A DNA stretch of 10,401 nt from JBEIVB01 sp040374085 (GCA_040374085.1 JBEIVB010000086.1:1-10401), one strand, 5' to 3'; positions 1-7,909 are shown, counted from the stretch's first letter. Notes: generated by a model not told the origin, from the letters alone. Numbers and translations are program-made.

Positions 1-886
1 GGAGCTCGATGGGCGGGTGGGCCTTAACCTGGCCGTTGACCTCCTGCGCGGAGCAGACCATGCCCGCTTGCGAGACGAACACAAAACCCTCAGCACCTAC
101 GGCAAAGGCGCCTTTCTACCGCGCACCGCCTGGCTCGATCTGGGCAGAGAGGCCCGGCGGCGCGGATGGGTAGACGTGGCCCCGCCCCCCTACCCCACCT
201 GGAGCCTCAGCGCCAAGGGCATGCACTGGCTCGAAAGCAAGGAAGCCCTCTGGCTGGAGCCCCCGGCCGGACAGGCCGCCCGCGAGACCCGCAGAAAAGA
301 GGTGCTCAGCAAACCCCTGGTAGAAGTGCTGCACCCCGAGCTCCTCACCGCCCTCAAAGCCTATCGCTCGGCCACGGCACAGCGCGTGGGGCTGCCGCCC
401 TACACCCTTTTCAGCGACCAGACCCTGTTGGCCCTAAGCAACCAGATGCCCACCACCACCGCACAGCTCTACCGCGTTTCTGGCCTGGGCGAAGCCAAGG
501 TGAAGAAATATGGCGCCGATCTCCTGGCCGTGGTGGCACCCTTTGCCCGTGGCAAAACAACAACAGACGATCCCAGTGCCCTGACCCTGCCCGCCGTGAG
601 CCGCTCTGCCCGCGAATCTCTGGCCCTCTTCAGCTCGGGGCAAACCATAGAAAGCATCATGCAGCAGCGCGCCCTCAGCCGCAACACCGTAGAAGACCAC
701 CTCTTGCAGGGCCTCTACGACGGCCACCTGCGCCTGAACCAGCTCGTATCCACAGACACGGAGTTGACCATACGCGCCGCCCTGGAGCAGCAGAAAAGCC
801 ACAGCCTAAAAGAAACCTTCGAAACCCTCGGAGGCCGCTACCCCTACTTTGCCCTGAAGGCAGTGAGGGGGAAGATGGAGACATAA
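1..886 (+). CDS. recQ: ATP-dependent DNA helicase RecQ, C-terminal part (5' end outside window)
   Basis: This is the tail of a RecQ-family 3'-5' DNA helicase, which unwinds forked and recombination DNA in the cytoplasm. The reading frame is open from base 2, so the GTG at 17 is internal and the helicase core lies upstream of the window. Three C-terminal domains follow in order. The RQC winged helix spans about 10-260, with the family-typical LRG...LSTYGKG...W pattern and then GWVDV. An HRDC domain spans about 335-535 (LLTALKAYR, then VSGLGEAKVKKYG). A HTH_40-like helix-turn-helix spans about 600-850 (ALFSSGQTIESIMQQRALSR...VEDHL), ending in GGRYPYFALKAVRGKMET and TAA. This three-domain tail is common in Bacteroidota RecQ. 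Composition is odd: 41 of the first 60 bases are G or C, far above later genes, with Ala, Arg and Pro enrichment. A standalone RQC/HRDC protein is possible but less likely. Confidence 0.88.
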   Translation, partial: ELDGRVGLNLAVDLLRGADHARLRDEHKTLSTYGKGAFLPRTAWLDLGREARRRGWVDVAPPPYPTWSLSAKGMHWLESKEALWLEPPAGQAARETRRKEVLSKPLVEVLHPELLTALKAYRSATAQRVGLPPYTLFSDQTLLALSNQMPTTTAQLYRVSGLGEAKVKKYGADLLAVVAPFARGKTTTDDPSALTLPAVSRSARESLALFSSGQTIESIMQQRALSRNTVEDHLLQGLYDGHLRLNQLVSTDTELTIRAALEQQKSHSLKETFETLGGRYPYFALKAVRGKMET

Positions 887-1568
887 AACTCGGGTAAGCC
901 TACCTAGAAGAAAAAACACGGAATGACTGGCTACTAAAAGGTGGGGTGGTGCAGGGTACCAATACCAGAGTTTAATTTTAACCGAGGTGAGTTATTCCCT
1001 TTTGGTTTTAGGCGCGGCAGAAAATCATAACATCAAATTATTTTTTGCATTTTACCTGATTCGGTACTCTCTTAAATTGAGGAAGCATAAACCATATAGA
1101 AATAGAAAGTTGAGCAATGAGCAAAAAGGCCCCAAACGCTCATACTCCGAAGGGCGCTAAAAAACCGGGCATAAACCCCTAAAACAATCGCCAAACTTGA
1201 CCTAAGCGGCATTCTGAAGTAACCGAAGGGTATTTTTTCTTTGCCCCTTTACACACGCCATGAAAGCGTTTATTCATTTCATCACAAGCCACTCTGCTAA
1301 AGGATGCGTACTCGTTTTCAAAAAAAAAACGCATTTTATTCTATATAAAAAAATAAATATATTAAAATACGAAAGCAAAATCGTGGAAAAAAATCAGCAA
1401 AAAAATACTCATTCATGCATATAATTGAATTAGTTTAAAACGCTGGTAGTCATCATTTCCCTCTTCAGCAGAAACCATGCTCACAGACCGCCCCACCGAA
1501 AAGAATTGCACCATCTATACATCGAAAAAAAGCCGCGGGGCTTTGCCCCGCGGCCACAAGGTTTGATT
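887..1568. other. Long non-coding gap between convergent genes, AT-rich core
   Basis: No convincing gene is present in about 680 bp between the convergent recQ and delta-60 genes. Composition is uneven: 1321-1380 contains only about 8 G/C in 60 bases, with long A-runs and TATA-like tracts. An inverted repeat, ATGCGT at 1304-1309 and ACGCAT at 1329-1334, flanks an A-run and is followed by a T-rich stretch; it could be a weak hairpin but the loop is long. A 21-codon reading frame at 1117-1182 is too short and isolated to call. The only clear element is the minus-strand terminator at 1525-1554. The gap is large for two convergent genes that need no promoter between them. Confidence 0.6.
1525..1554 (-). 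terminator. Rho-independent terminator of the delta-60/T9SS gene
   Basis: On the minus strand a perfect 10-bp GC-rich stem (GCCGCGGGGC at 1532-1541 on the plus strand, pairing with GCCCCGCGGC at 1545-1554) with a 3-nt loop is followed by seven T residues (plus-strand A-run at 1525-1531). It lies 14 bp past the stop codon of the minus-strand gene. The plus strand has no T-run directly after the stem, so it should act in one direction only. Confidence 0.88.
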
Positions 1569-2975
1569 TTACTCTGTTTTAATAATGCGCTTGGATGTAC
1601 GGGTGCCTGTATAGTCGACCAAACTGAGCACATACACCCCCGGAGACAAAAACCCCACCCGCAGGGTATTTTCCAGTGGGTCTTTTACAGCTTTGAGCAA
1701 TCGGCCGCTTAAGTCGCGCAGCTCCACCATTTCAACATGGGCATTTGCTTGCCAATGCAGCTCGTTGGTAACCGGGTTCGGGTACACAGAAAAATCAGTA
1801 GAAGCATTGCCGGCTGGGGTTTGAGCAGACAAGACCGTGAACGGTGTACCCGAGTTGATTAAGCGTGCCATGTTGGTGCGGGGTTGTCCATCAAACTGAC
1901 CAAATGAGCCGCCGAGCAGAATGCTTCCGGTGCTGCTGAAATCGGAGCAACTGATGTCGTAATCCGGTCCGGATCCGATGTTAAAGCTGGGATCTAAATC
2001 GCCATTGGGAAGCACGCGGAAAATGCGGTTTACCGATACCGAATTGGCAGCGTTGTATGGGAGGTAGCTGTTAAAACCTCCTACAATAATCAATTTCCCA
2101 TCTTGCTGTGCATAAATTTCCACCACATTATTTCCACCATAACTGCCAAGGGTGTTGTCTTGCTGTCCATCCAAACTAAACTGCACCACCCATTTGGGAG
2201 CGCCGCTGCCGGCCTCGGCACCCGTTATGCCCACCAGATGGCCGTCGGGTTGCATAGCCAGTGCATCCAACATTCCGAGGTTGGTACGAAAACTGGAATC
2301 TACTGCTCCTGTTGCGGTTAGCTTAACCGTATTGGTGTAGGTAGCTTGACCGTTGACCACGTTCACCAATCCCCCAATAAAAAAACCTCCATACTCATTA
2401 AAGCATACATCTTTTAAAATGCAGTTTCCGCAAGTGGTGGTAAACGTAGGATCTATGGTGCCATTCTGATTTAAACGCACGATACCCGTTTTAGGTACGC
2501 CATTAAAATCTGTGAAGTCGCCAATCAAGAGCAATCGGTTGAGGTTGTCCAACAGCCCTTTGCGGATGGTAAGATTGGCGCCTGTACCTATGGCATTTTG
2601 GTAGGCCGTGTCTTTTGAACCATCGAGGTTGTATCGATACACTCTTGGCTGCCCTGCTGAGTTGATGCAAATAATTTTGCCATCGGTTTGCTGATGAATC
2701 TCCCTGATCCAGTTGCCGTTGAATTCGGTTTGTGAAGGGAGCCCAGAAAACTGGACATTGGAGGGGCTTCCGTCGCTGTTGTACATTTTAATGCCGCCCG
2801 AAATGAAACTTGAATGTGCAATGACGACACGACCATCGGCCAACTGTTTTATGGCGCGAACGGCGCTTGTTCCAACAGGAGCAAAGCTCATATCCAGAGA
2901 ACCATCGGTTTGAGCATGAGCCTTGCCGAAAGGAAAGAGAAGCGAGAAGCCCAAAAGAAGTAGTGTTTGTTTCAT
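1569..2975 (-). CDS. Secreted delta-60-repeat protein with T9SS type A sorting domain
   Basis: This is a 468-residue secreted protein, probably cell-surface or extracellular. Residues 1-22 form a signal peptide (basic MK, hydrophobic LLLLGFSLLFPF, cleavage after AHA). The body, about 24-375, consists of delta-60 repeats, seen as recurring DGSLDMSF (24-31), DGSKDTAY, NGTIDPTF, TGAVDSSF, DGQQDNTL and NGDLDPSF units alternating with QxDGK(L/I)I(I/V)-type strands such as QQTDGKIICI and QQDGKLIIVGGF; such repeats are predicted to fold as beta-propeller-like blades. Residues about 394-468 are a T9SS type A sorting domain (FSVYPNPVTNELHW ... LSPGVYVLSL ... KRIIKTE), which directs export through the outer membrane followed by removal of the signal. 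The ligand or role is unknown. The gene is monocistronic, ends in a strong terminator and diverges from the two-component genes. ATG at 2975 is chosen because it starts the signal peptide. Confidence 0.93.
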   Translation of the reverse strand: MKQTLLLLGFSLLFPFGKAHAQTDGSLDMSFAPVGTSAVRAIKQLADGRVVIAHSSFISGGIKMYNSDGSPSNVQFSGLPSQTEFNGNWIREIHQQTDGKIICINSAGQPRVYRYNLDGSKDTAYQNAIGTGANLTIRKGLLDNLNRLLLIGDFTDFNGVPKTGIVRLNQNGTIDPTFTTTCGNCILKDVCFNEYGGFFIGGLVNVVNGQATYTNTVKLTATGAVDSSFRTNLGMLDALAMQPDGHLVGITGAEAGSGAPKWVVQFSLDGQQDNTLGSYGGNNVVEIYAQQDGKLIIVGGFNSYLPYNAANSVSVNRIFRVLPNGDLDPSFNIGSGPDYDISCSDFSSTGSILLGGSFGQFDGQPRTNMARLINSGTPFTVLSAQTPAGNASTDFSVYPNPVTNELHWQANAHVEMVELRDLSGRLLKAVKDPLENTLRVGFLSPGVYVLSLVDYTGTRTSKRIIKTE

Positions 2976-3135
2976 GTGTGTATTTGGTGTTTAGGTGAAA
3001 TTCGGGTGGAATGTGAGAACCGGTTGCCTGTCCATTTTAGGCCGGAAGCCATATGAAATGCGGCATCAGGCTGAAAAAACGGAGCAGTTTGACCCTCAAC
3101 AGCGCTTGCATTAAACTTGACCTTCATGGTGGTGG

Positions 3136-3143
3136 CAAACCTA
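3136..3143 (-). promoter_or_regulatory. Candidate Bacteroidota -7 element (TAGGTTTG) for the delta-60 gene
   Basis: Read on the minus strand, the 8-mer TAGGTTTG matches the Bacteroidota -7 consensus TAnnTTTG exactly. It would place the transcript start near 3129, giving an untranslated leader of about 150 nt before the ATG at 2975. I find no clean TTG or TTTG -33 element at the expected distance, only a TTTC, so the call rests on the -7 match and its location in the divergent intergenic region. Confidence 0.3.
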
Positions 3144-3225
3144 TTTCGAAAAATGAGAGGCTGAAATACGCAGCTATTCGTATTTTGGGAGGAAACAGGC
3201 CACCTTAGCTTTGACAAAAAAAAGC

Positions 3226-3870
3226 ATGATACGCATTGCCATCGCAGAAGACATCCCGCGATTAGCCGAAACCTTGAAGGACAAAATTCTTCTTTCTCCT
3301 GATTTCGAGGTAAAATTGATGGCACCAAACGGGATGTATCTCATCCAAGAATTAACCAAAAACCACGGCGTAGATGTCATCATTATGGACATTCAAATGC
3401 CCCTTCTGGACGGCATTGAAGCAACCCGTCAGGTGACTGCCCGGTGGCCTCACATTAAGGTAATCATGTCTACCGTATTTGATGATGAACAAAACCTATT
3501 TAACGCCATCATGGCCGGTGCGTGCGGATATTTATTGAAAGCAGAGGAGCCTAAAAAAATACATCGGTCCATCTATGAAGCCATAGAGGGAGGATTGCCT
3601 ATGAGTGCCGGCATCGCGAAAAAAGCGATTGGTCTAATGCGCAGCGCCCCATTGCCGGAGGCCAAGGATAAAGAAACCTTTGGACTTACCGAACGCGAAA
3701 CCGGTGTTTTGGAGCAGCTTGCAGCAGGCCTAAGCTATGAGCAGGTTGCCGATAATCTATGCATCAGTCACGGAACCGTTAGAAAACACGTTGAAAACAT
3801 TTACCGGAAACTTGGGGTAAACAACCGCACCGGAGCCTTAGATAAAGCACAAAAAAACAGTTTGTTGTAA
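3226..3870 (+). CDS. NarL/LuxR-type response regulator
   Basis: This is a 214-residue DNA-binding transcription regulator, switched by phosphotransfer from a sensor kinase. The N-terminal receiver domain (about 2-120) shows the acidic pair E8/D9, the phosphoacceptor D55 in IIMDIQMP, the switch Ser/Thr at S82/T83 and the conserved K105 in GYLLKAEE. The C-terminal LuxR-type helix-turn-helix (about 152-206) contains LTERETGVLEQLAAGLS, then SHGTVRKHVENIYRKLGVNNR, with the usual recognition-helix spacing. All key residues are intact. I chose ATG 3226 (MIRIAIAED) because family members begin directly with this first strand; an in-frame TTG at 3211 would add five residues. It is followed after 30 bp by a sensor kinase on the same strand, almost certainly its partner. 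Target genes are not evident; the divergent secreted-protein gene is one possibility. Confidence 0.95.
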   Translation: MIRIAIAEDIPRLAETLKDKILLSPDFEVKLMAPNGMYLIQELTKNHGVDVIIMDIQMPLLDGIEATRQVTARWPHIKVIMSTVFDDEQNLFNAIMAGACGYLLKAEEPKKIHRSIYEAIEGGLPMSAGIAKKAIGLMRSAPLPEAKDKETFGLTERETGVLEQLAAGLSYEQVADNLCISHGTVRKHVENIYRKLGVNNRTGALDKAQKNSLL

Positions 3871-3900
3871 ACAAGAGGCCTCAAACCGTAGTACCAAAAC

Positions 3901-5610
3901 ATGAATAGAGCGTTAGGAATTCACCGGCCAACCGTCCCTTGGATGATTGGATTGGCGTTTATGCTGATGCCAAGTGCGTGGGCGTGGACCCGATCTCAAA
4001 TGGATTCGCTGAACCATCTTCCTTTTGAAACGCGAATCAAGAATCCGGCCCGCTTGTTGCCCTTGTATATTGAACTTGCAGCAGAGGCACACAAACTCGG
4101 AGTTCAAAAAGCGGAAGCTGAGGCCTACGAAAATGCCGGCTTAACGTCGTACTACCTCGGGAAATACGACCAAGCCCTAACATTTGGTCGGAAAGCAATA
4201 GAGGGCTTTATGCAACTCGGCGAAACTGCACGGGTAGCACGCTTGCATGGTGAGATTGGCTACCGCCTCAAAGAATTCAATATGAAATTGGCATCGGCGC
4301 ACATGCGAAGAGGCATTGCACAAGCGGAACAGAACCGGCAAATCGAGCCATTAATGGGGCTATACGACAACTACGGTGTATTGAAGGAAATGCAGAAAGA
4401 GTACGACAGTGCATTTTATTATTACCATAAAGGATTGATGCTTAAACTGGCGCAAAAAGATACCGCGGGCCTCCCATACAGCTATACCAATTTAGGAGGT
4501 CTTATGCTGCTCCAAAAAAAATACCATGCTGCCAAATCCTATTTTGATCAAGCACTGACCTTACGCAAAACCATAGGCGACTCTTTGGGATTGTGCGAAA
4601 CCTATTTGGTGTATTCAGATCTGGAGGCGGAGATGGGAAAGCACCAAGAAGCCATTGAAACGCTTGATTTTGTAATAGCTTTTTGTAAAACCAGAATGCT
4701 ATACAAACAGCTTTCGGATGCATATCGGAAAAAGGCAACTCTTTATGCATCCATGGGTTCGTTTGAATTGGCCCTTAATCATGAGCGAAAAAGCAGGACG
4801 TTTCTGGATAGTGCAACCAACATAATCACGCGCAATCGGTTTGCTGATTTGCAAATTCAATACGAAACTACAGAGAAAGAAAAGCAGCTTATTTCTGAAC
4901 GTTTAGAAAACAGCAGATTCAAGGCAAGTTTGTGGATAGTTGGCTTCTCTGCTGTGGTAGCGATTCTCCTCGCCGTGCTATTTTATATGAGGCATAAAGC
5001 CGAGAAACGCAAGCTGGAATTGCAAAGGTTGAATGACCTTGAGTATGAACGCATGCGCATTGCACGTGATTTGCACGACAACATTGGTGCAGAACTTTCC
5101 TTCATCACTTCCAAGCTTGACATCACTGCTGCCAAATCTTCCAGCGCGCGAGAGCAGCAGGAATACAAATCGATGGCCGATATGGGAAGGGAAGCCTCTG
5201 CACTTTTACGCGAAACCATTTGGACTATACGTCAACCTGAATTGGAAACTGAAGCATTGTTTGAAAAAATGGTTTCGTACGCAGACCGTCGTTTGCCGGC
5301 ACATATTGAATTGATAAAGGAATGCAAAGGCAGCAAGCAGATAACCCTTTCGTCTGCAGATGCGCTGCACCTGTATCGTATTGCCCAGGAGTGCATCAAC
5401 AACAGCGTGAAATATGCTGATTGCAGTCGAATAGAAATAAAAATGAACAACGGCAGCTTGCAGATCTGCGACAACGGTAAGGGCTTTAATGTAAACCAAG
5501 AAAGGCCTGGATATGGTTTAGAGAACATACGCCACCGTGCTCAGGAAATTGGTTTGGATTTGGTGATAAAAAGTGATGACAACGGAACGTGCATTGAACT
5601 ATGCCGATAA
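3901..5610 (+). CDS. TPR-containing sensor histidine kinase (HisKA_3 type)
   Basis: This is a 569-residue inner-membrane histidine kinase. A signal peptide or N-terminal membrane anchor at about 12-29 (WMIGLAFMLMPSAWAW) precedes a run of TPR helices at about 70-300, seen as repeated A...YxxGxYxxAxxxxxKAL patterns such as GLTSYYLGKYDQALTFGRKAI and KKYHAAKSYFDQALTLRK. A coiled stretch (about 312-343) leads into one transmembrane helix at 344-363. The cytoplasmic HisKA_3 dimerisation domain has the phosphoacceptor H392 in RIARDLHDNIGAE. The ATPase domain has its N-box at 496-506 (QECINNSVKYA), D524-G528 (DNGKG) and a GYGLENIRHRA box at 537-547. All catalytic motifs are present. The TPRs are predicted to be periplasmic, so signal sensing is probably through protein or peptide contacts; the stimulus is unknown. 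It is probably co-transcribed with the upstream LuxR-type regulator. Confidence 0.93.
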   Translation: MNRALGIHRPTVPWMIGLAFMLMPSAWAWTRSQMDSLNHLPFETRIKNPARLLPLYIELAAEAHKLGVQKAEAEAYENAGLTSYYLGKYDQALTFGRKAIEGFMQLGETARVARLHGEIGYRLKEFNMKLASAHMRRGIAQAEQNRQIEPLMGLYDNYGVLKEMQKEYDSAFYYYHKGLMLKLAQKDTAGLPYSYTNLGGLMLLQKKYHAAKSYFDQALTLRKTIGDSLGLCETYLVYSDLEAEMGKHQEAIETLDFVIAFCKTRMLYKQLSDAYRKKATLYASMGSFELALNHERKSRTFLDSATNIITRNRFADLQIQYETTEKEKQLISERLENSRFKASLWIVGFSAVVAILLAVLFYMRHKAEKRKLELQRLNDLEYERMRIARDLHDNIGAELSFITSKLDITAAKSSSAREQQEYKSMADMGREASALLRETIWTIRQPELETEALFEKMVSYADRRLPAHIELIKECKGSKQITLSSADALHLYRIAQECINNSVKYADCSRIEIKMNNGSLQICDNGKGFNVNQERPGYGLENIRHRAQEIGLDLVIKSDDNGTCIELCR

Positions 5611-5802
5611 TCCCCAATGCGCTGTATGTTTAATAAACAACAGGTTTTCAGTAAAGCACCCCGAAAAGGCTTTGGGTAGCACAAACAACACAAGAAGGGC
5701 AGATATTGGCTATGCCACTCTTTACATGCCGCATGTGTAGGTATGAACCATAAAACCTTTAGGCGTACAATAAGTCTACCGTAAACGTTACAAAATTTGG
5801 AA

Positions 5803-6030
5803 TTTATATACATTTGAAACGTCGATCAAAAACAAACAAATCCTACCAACATGGTTGCCATTTGCAGGACAAATTACCGCGGTTAAATCCCTGACGAACA
5901 CATCCTCTCCGTTTCGATGCTAAAGAAAAAGAAAGCAACATCAAATGTGCAGCACCACACCCAAAAGGCACCTTCTTTCTATTTCCGGTAAAACTCTCCC
6001 AAAATAGATCCGTTTATATTGAAGACACTA
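5803..6030. repeat. Diverged direct repeat, copy A (possible pseudogene remnant)
   Basis: This is the first of two related segments in the gap between the kinase and acyltransferase genes. Three blocks align with copy B: 5831-5879 to 6118-6166 (33/49 identical), 5893-5916 to 6235-6258 (20/24) and 5933-5959 to 6279-6305 (21/27). Weaker similarity extends upstream (TATA-rich, then GAAAC) and downstream (CGTTTAT...TTG at 6011 and 6338). Read in the frame starting at 5831 the first block gives NKQILPTWLPFAGQI; the second, in another frame, gives DEHILSVS. Copy A lacks 55 bases that copy B has between blocks one and two, so no continuous frame survives. A TAnnTTTG-like motif (TACATTTG, 5809-5816) lies at its upstream edge. 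The ancestral product is not recognised. A non-coding repeat is the alternative. Confidence 0.5.
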
Positions 6031-6087
6031 AAAAGAATTGCTTGTTGCTCAGACCCGACACAGGCATCAAATTGCAACCACAACCCT

Positions 6088-6380
6088 CCATATAAACCTA
6101 AAGAAACCAAGAACATGAACAAACAGATCCTCTCTAACCTACTGCGCTTCGCAGGATAACTTTCCGTGGCACCATCCACAAATCCGGCGCCATACTGAAC
6201 CGCGGCCTTTCCTGATGCCCAAGGCTTTTTTGTGGACTACCACATCCACACCGTTTCGTTTGGAACCCTAAACAACGCAAGCAACAGCCAATTTGCCGCG
6301 CCGCATTAAATTTTTTATACCCATAAAAATGTGCCGTCGTTTATTCTTGGAAACAGAAAGCATGTACTTCATTCAGTTGT
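6088..6380. repeat. Diverged direct repeat, copy B (possible pseudogene remnant)
   Basis: This is the second copy, offset 287 bp from copy A. A single frame from ATG 6115 reads MNKQILSNLLRFAG, stop, LSVAPSTNPAPY, stop, then an uninterrupted stretch with GFFVDYHIHTVSFGTLNNAS, and a stop at 6307. Beyond it the same frame gives HKNVPSFILGNRKHVLHSV. Two internal stops in an otherwise protein-like frame suggest a decayed gene. In the first aligned block several differences from copy A are synonymous (CAG/CAA, CTC/CTA, CTG/TTG, TTC/TTT), which favours former coding. In the third block the two copies are out of phase by one base, consistent with frameshift decay in at least one. I recognise no family. 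An alternative is a non-coding repeated element. Confidence 0.45.
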
Positions 6381-6491
6381 TTGATCCCAATGGATGCATA
6401 GGACAACAGCCGTTTGTGCAGACAGGAGGAGAACAAGGTCCTACACGCTCGATGCGTATAAATCGAGCAATGCCTAAGGAACAAGATACGT

Positions 6492-7670
6492 ATGCCGCAG
6501 CTCCCTAAAATGCAATCATACCATCCTGAAATGGCAAACCTCAGGGACGAGGAAACCGCACCTGCCCTTTCTGCCTTGTGCGGTTGCATGCTGTTGTTGG
6601 GCATTGTCATTCATTCCGCAGTAACCTTTGGCACCCTTGATTATGCGCCTGCCTGGGGTTTGAAAGACGCGCGCACAAACACTGCATTCGATTGGATGGT
6701 GGGAGCCATCAATTGCTTTCGCATGCCGGTGTTCTTTCTAGCATCGGGATACTTTGGGTCTATGATGCTCAGTACGAAAGGGTCTAAGTCTATGCTGATG
6801 AACCGATTCAAGCGCATCGTGCTTCCGTTCACTGCAGGTATTTTGTTGGTTTGGCCTCTTTCGGTGGCCGCCTTTGCTTTTGCCGGAGGGGCTATCCACC
6901 ACACACAATCGCCCTGGATGGAAGCCACTCGCGTTTTTACCTCTGTGCAATTCTTGCCGTTTAATGTAGGGCATCTTTGGTTCTTATATTTTCTTGCCTT
7001 GCACCATCTTTTGGCTTTTGTAATGGAGAGGATGTTGGCAGGTCAAACACGGCTTACCCAACTTCTGCACAGGGTCTTTCGGGGAACCATCAAAACTTTC
7101 TGGTTTCGACTTTTTGCACTTGCAGCGGCGCTCTTCTTATGCCTCTATTGGATGGGGACGCCCTACTTGCGCACCAACAATCGATGGGCCATACAGCCGG
7201 CCATCTTCACAACGTATTTCATGCTGTTTGGCACCGGGTGGCTCTTGCACAAAACCAACTGCATTCAACATCTTAAGTCGCATCCGCTCTTACAGCTTTG
7301 TGCAGGTGTGAGTTTGTATTGGCTTGCCGGGAGTATGGTGTGGCCGGTGGAAGCTTGGGTGCCTCTGGCAAAAAAAAGCTTGAGTGCCCTTTACAGCACC
7401 CTATTCATTCTTGGATTTCTAGCGTTCTTTCTGTCTTATGCACGCAACCCTTCCATGCGTTTTAGGTATATTATGGATTCATCCTATTGGATGTATATCG
7501 TTCATTTGCCGGTTGTGGTGCTGCTTCCGGGATTGATGGCCGACCTTGATTTGCCGGCTGTTGTCAAGTTTAGTGTAACCGCCTTGGGTACGGCAGCACT
7601 TTGCTTTGCGAGCTACCGATTGTTCGTTAGAGGCAAATGGGTAGTACAAATTTGGGGGAAATGGCAATAA
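6492..7670 (+). CDS. Acyltransferase-3 family integral membrane protein (OpgC-like) with altered motif
   Basis: This is a 392-residue polytopic inner-membrane protein of the acyltransferase-3 superfamily, whose members move acyl groups onto envelope glycans or other acceptors. About ten hydrophobic helices are visible, the first at about 25-46 and the second at about 70-90 with the family signature FRMPVFFLASGYF. Later landmarks are GHLWFLYFLALHHLL, then MDSSYWMYIVHLPVVVLLPG near the C-terminus. The first helix carries the conserved His (H41, LLLGIVIHSA), but the Arg of the family R-x10-H motif, expected at position 30, is Cys (codon TGC, 6579-6581), and the nearby Asp of the LDxLR motif is Ser27. 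Activity is therefore uncertain. ATG 6492 has an upstream AAGGA (6476-6480) at usable spacing; ATG 6510 and 6531 are alternatives. The substrate is unknown. It stands alone behind a large gap with degenerate repeats. Confidence 0.85.
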   Translation: MPQLPKMQSYHPEMANLRDEETAPALSALCGCMLLLGIVIHSAVTFGTLDYAPAWGLKDARTNTAFDWMVGAINCFRMPVFFLASGYFGSMMLSTKGSKSMLMNRFKRIVLPFTAGILLVWPLSVAAFAFAGGAIHHTQSPWMEATRVFTSVQFLPFNVGHLWFLYFLALHHLLAFVMERMLAGQTRLTQLLHRVFRGTIKTFWFRLFALAAALFLCLYWMGTPYLRTNNRWAIQPAIFTTYFMLFGTGWLLHKTNCIQHLKSHPLLQLCAGVSLYWLAGSMVWPVEAWVPLAKKSLSALYSTLFILGFLAFFLSYARNPSMRFRYIMDSSYWMYIVHLPVVVLLPGLMADLDLPAVVKFSVTALGTAALCFASYRLFVRGKWVVQIWGKWQ

Positions 7671-7691
7671 CCGTGGCTTCGGTTAAATGCT

Positions 7692-7716
7692 AAGGGCAAT
7701 GCATGCGTGCCCTTTT
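7692..7716 (+). terminator. Probable terminator after the acyltransferase gene
   Basis: A 7-bp stem (AAGGGCA at 7692-7698, TGCCCTT at 7708-7714) with a 9-nt loop is followed by only two further T residues, 22 bp after the stop codon. The short T-run makes it weaker than a textbook rho-independent terminator, but the position fits. A second AT-rich inverted repeat (CTTAA/TTAAG near 7744-7759) followed by a T-run could assist. Confidence 0.5.
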
Positions 7717-7909
7717 GGAAACAATGGATTCATAAAATATTACTTAAATATAATTAAGCTGATTTTTTTCCTAAACCCCGGCAGAAGTATCGACAGGAGA
7801 GGATTGGGTATGAAAATCACAACCGGAGCACTCAGTTGAATCTTTTTCATGCCCAATTTTCTCGATACCTTAGCTGGAAATTTTTGTTTCTTCCCCTCTT
7901 CTTAAGCCC

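Noticed and set aside
434..802. Minus-strand open frame of 122 codons inside recQ
   Set aside because: A shadow frame caused by the high GC content of recQ; its product is glycine-rich and low in complexity.
1117..1182. Short frame MSKKAPNAHTPKGAKKPGINP
   Set aside because: Only 21 codons, no ribosome binding site or promoter, and no known small-protein family.
1304..1334. Inverted repeat ATGCGT/ACGCAT around an A-run
   Set aside because: The loop is 19 nt and the stem only 6 bp; it is not linked to any gene end.
3211..3225. TTG start five codons upstream for the response regulator
   Set aside because: Family members begin at the first beta strand (MIRIAIAED), and ATG 3226 fits that exactly.
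2972..3328. Minus-strand open frame of 118 codons ending at the delta-60 start codon
   Set aside because: It overlaps the start of the response regulator on the other strand, has no recognisable domain, and the stop/start overlap looks coincidental.
5627..5639. Palindrome TGTTTAATAAACA just after the kinase stop as a terminator
   Set aside because: The stem is short and AT-rich and no T-run follows, so it is not a convincing intrinsic terminator.
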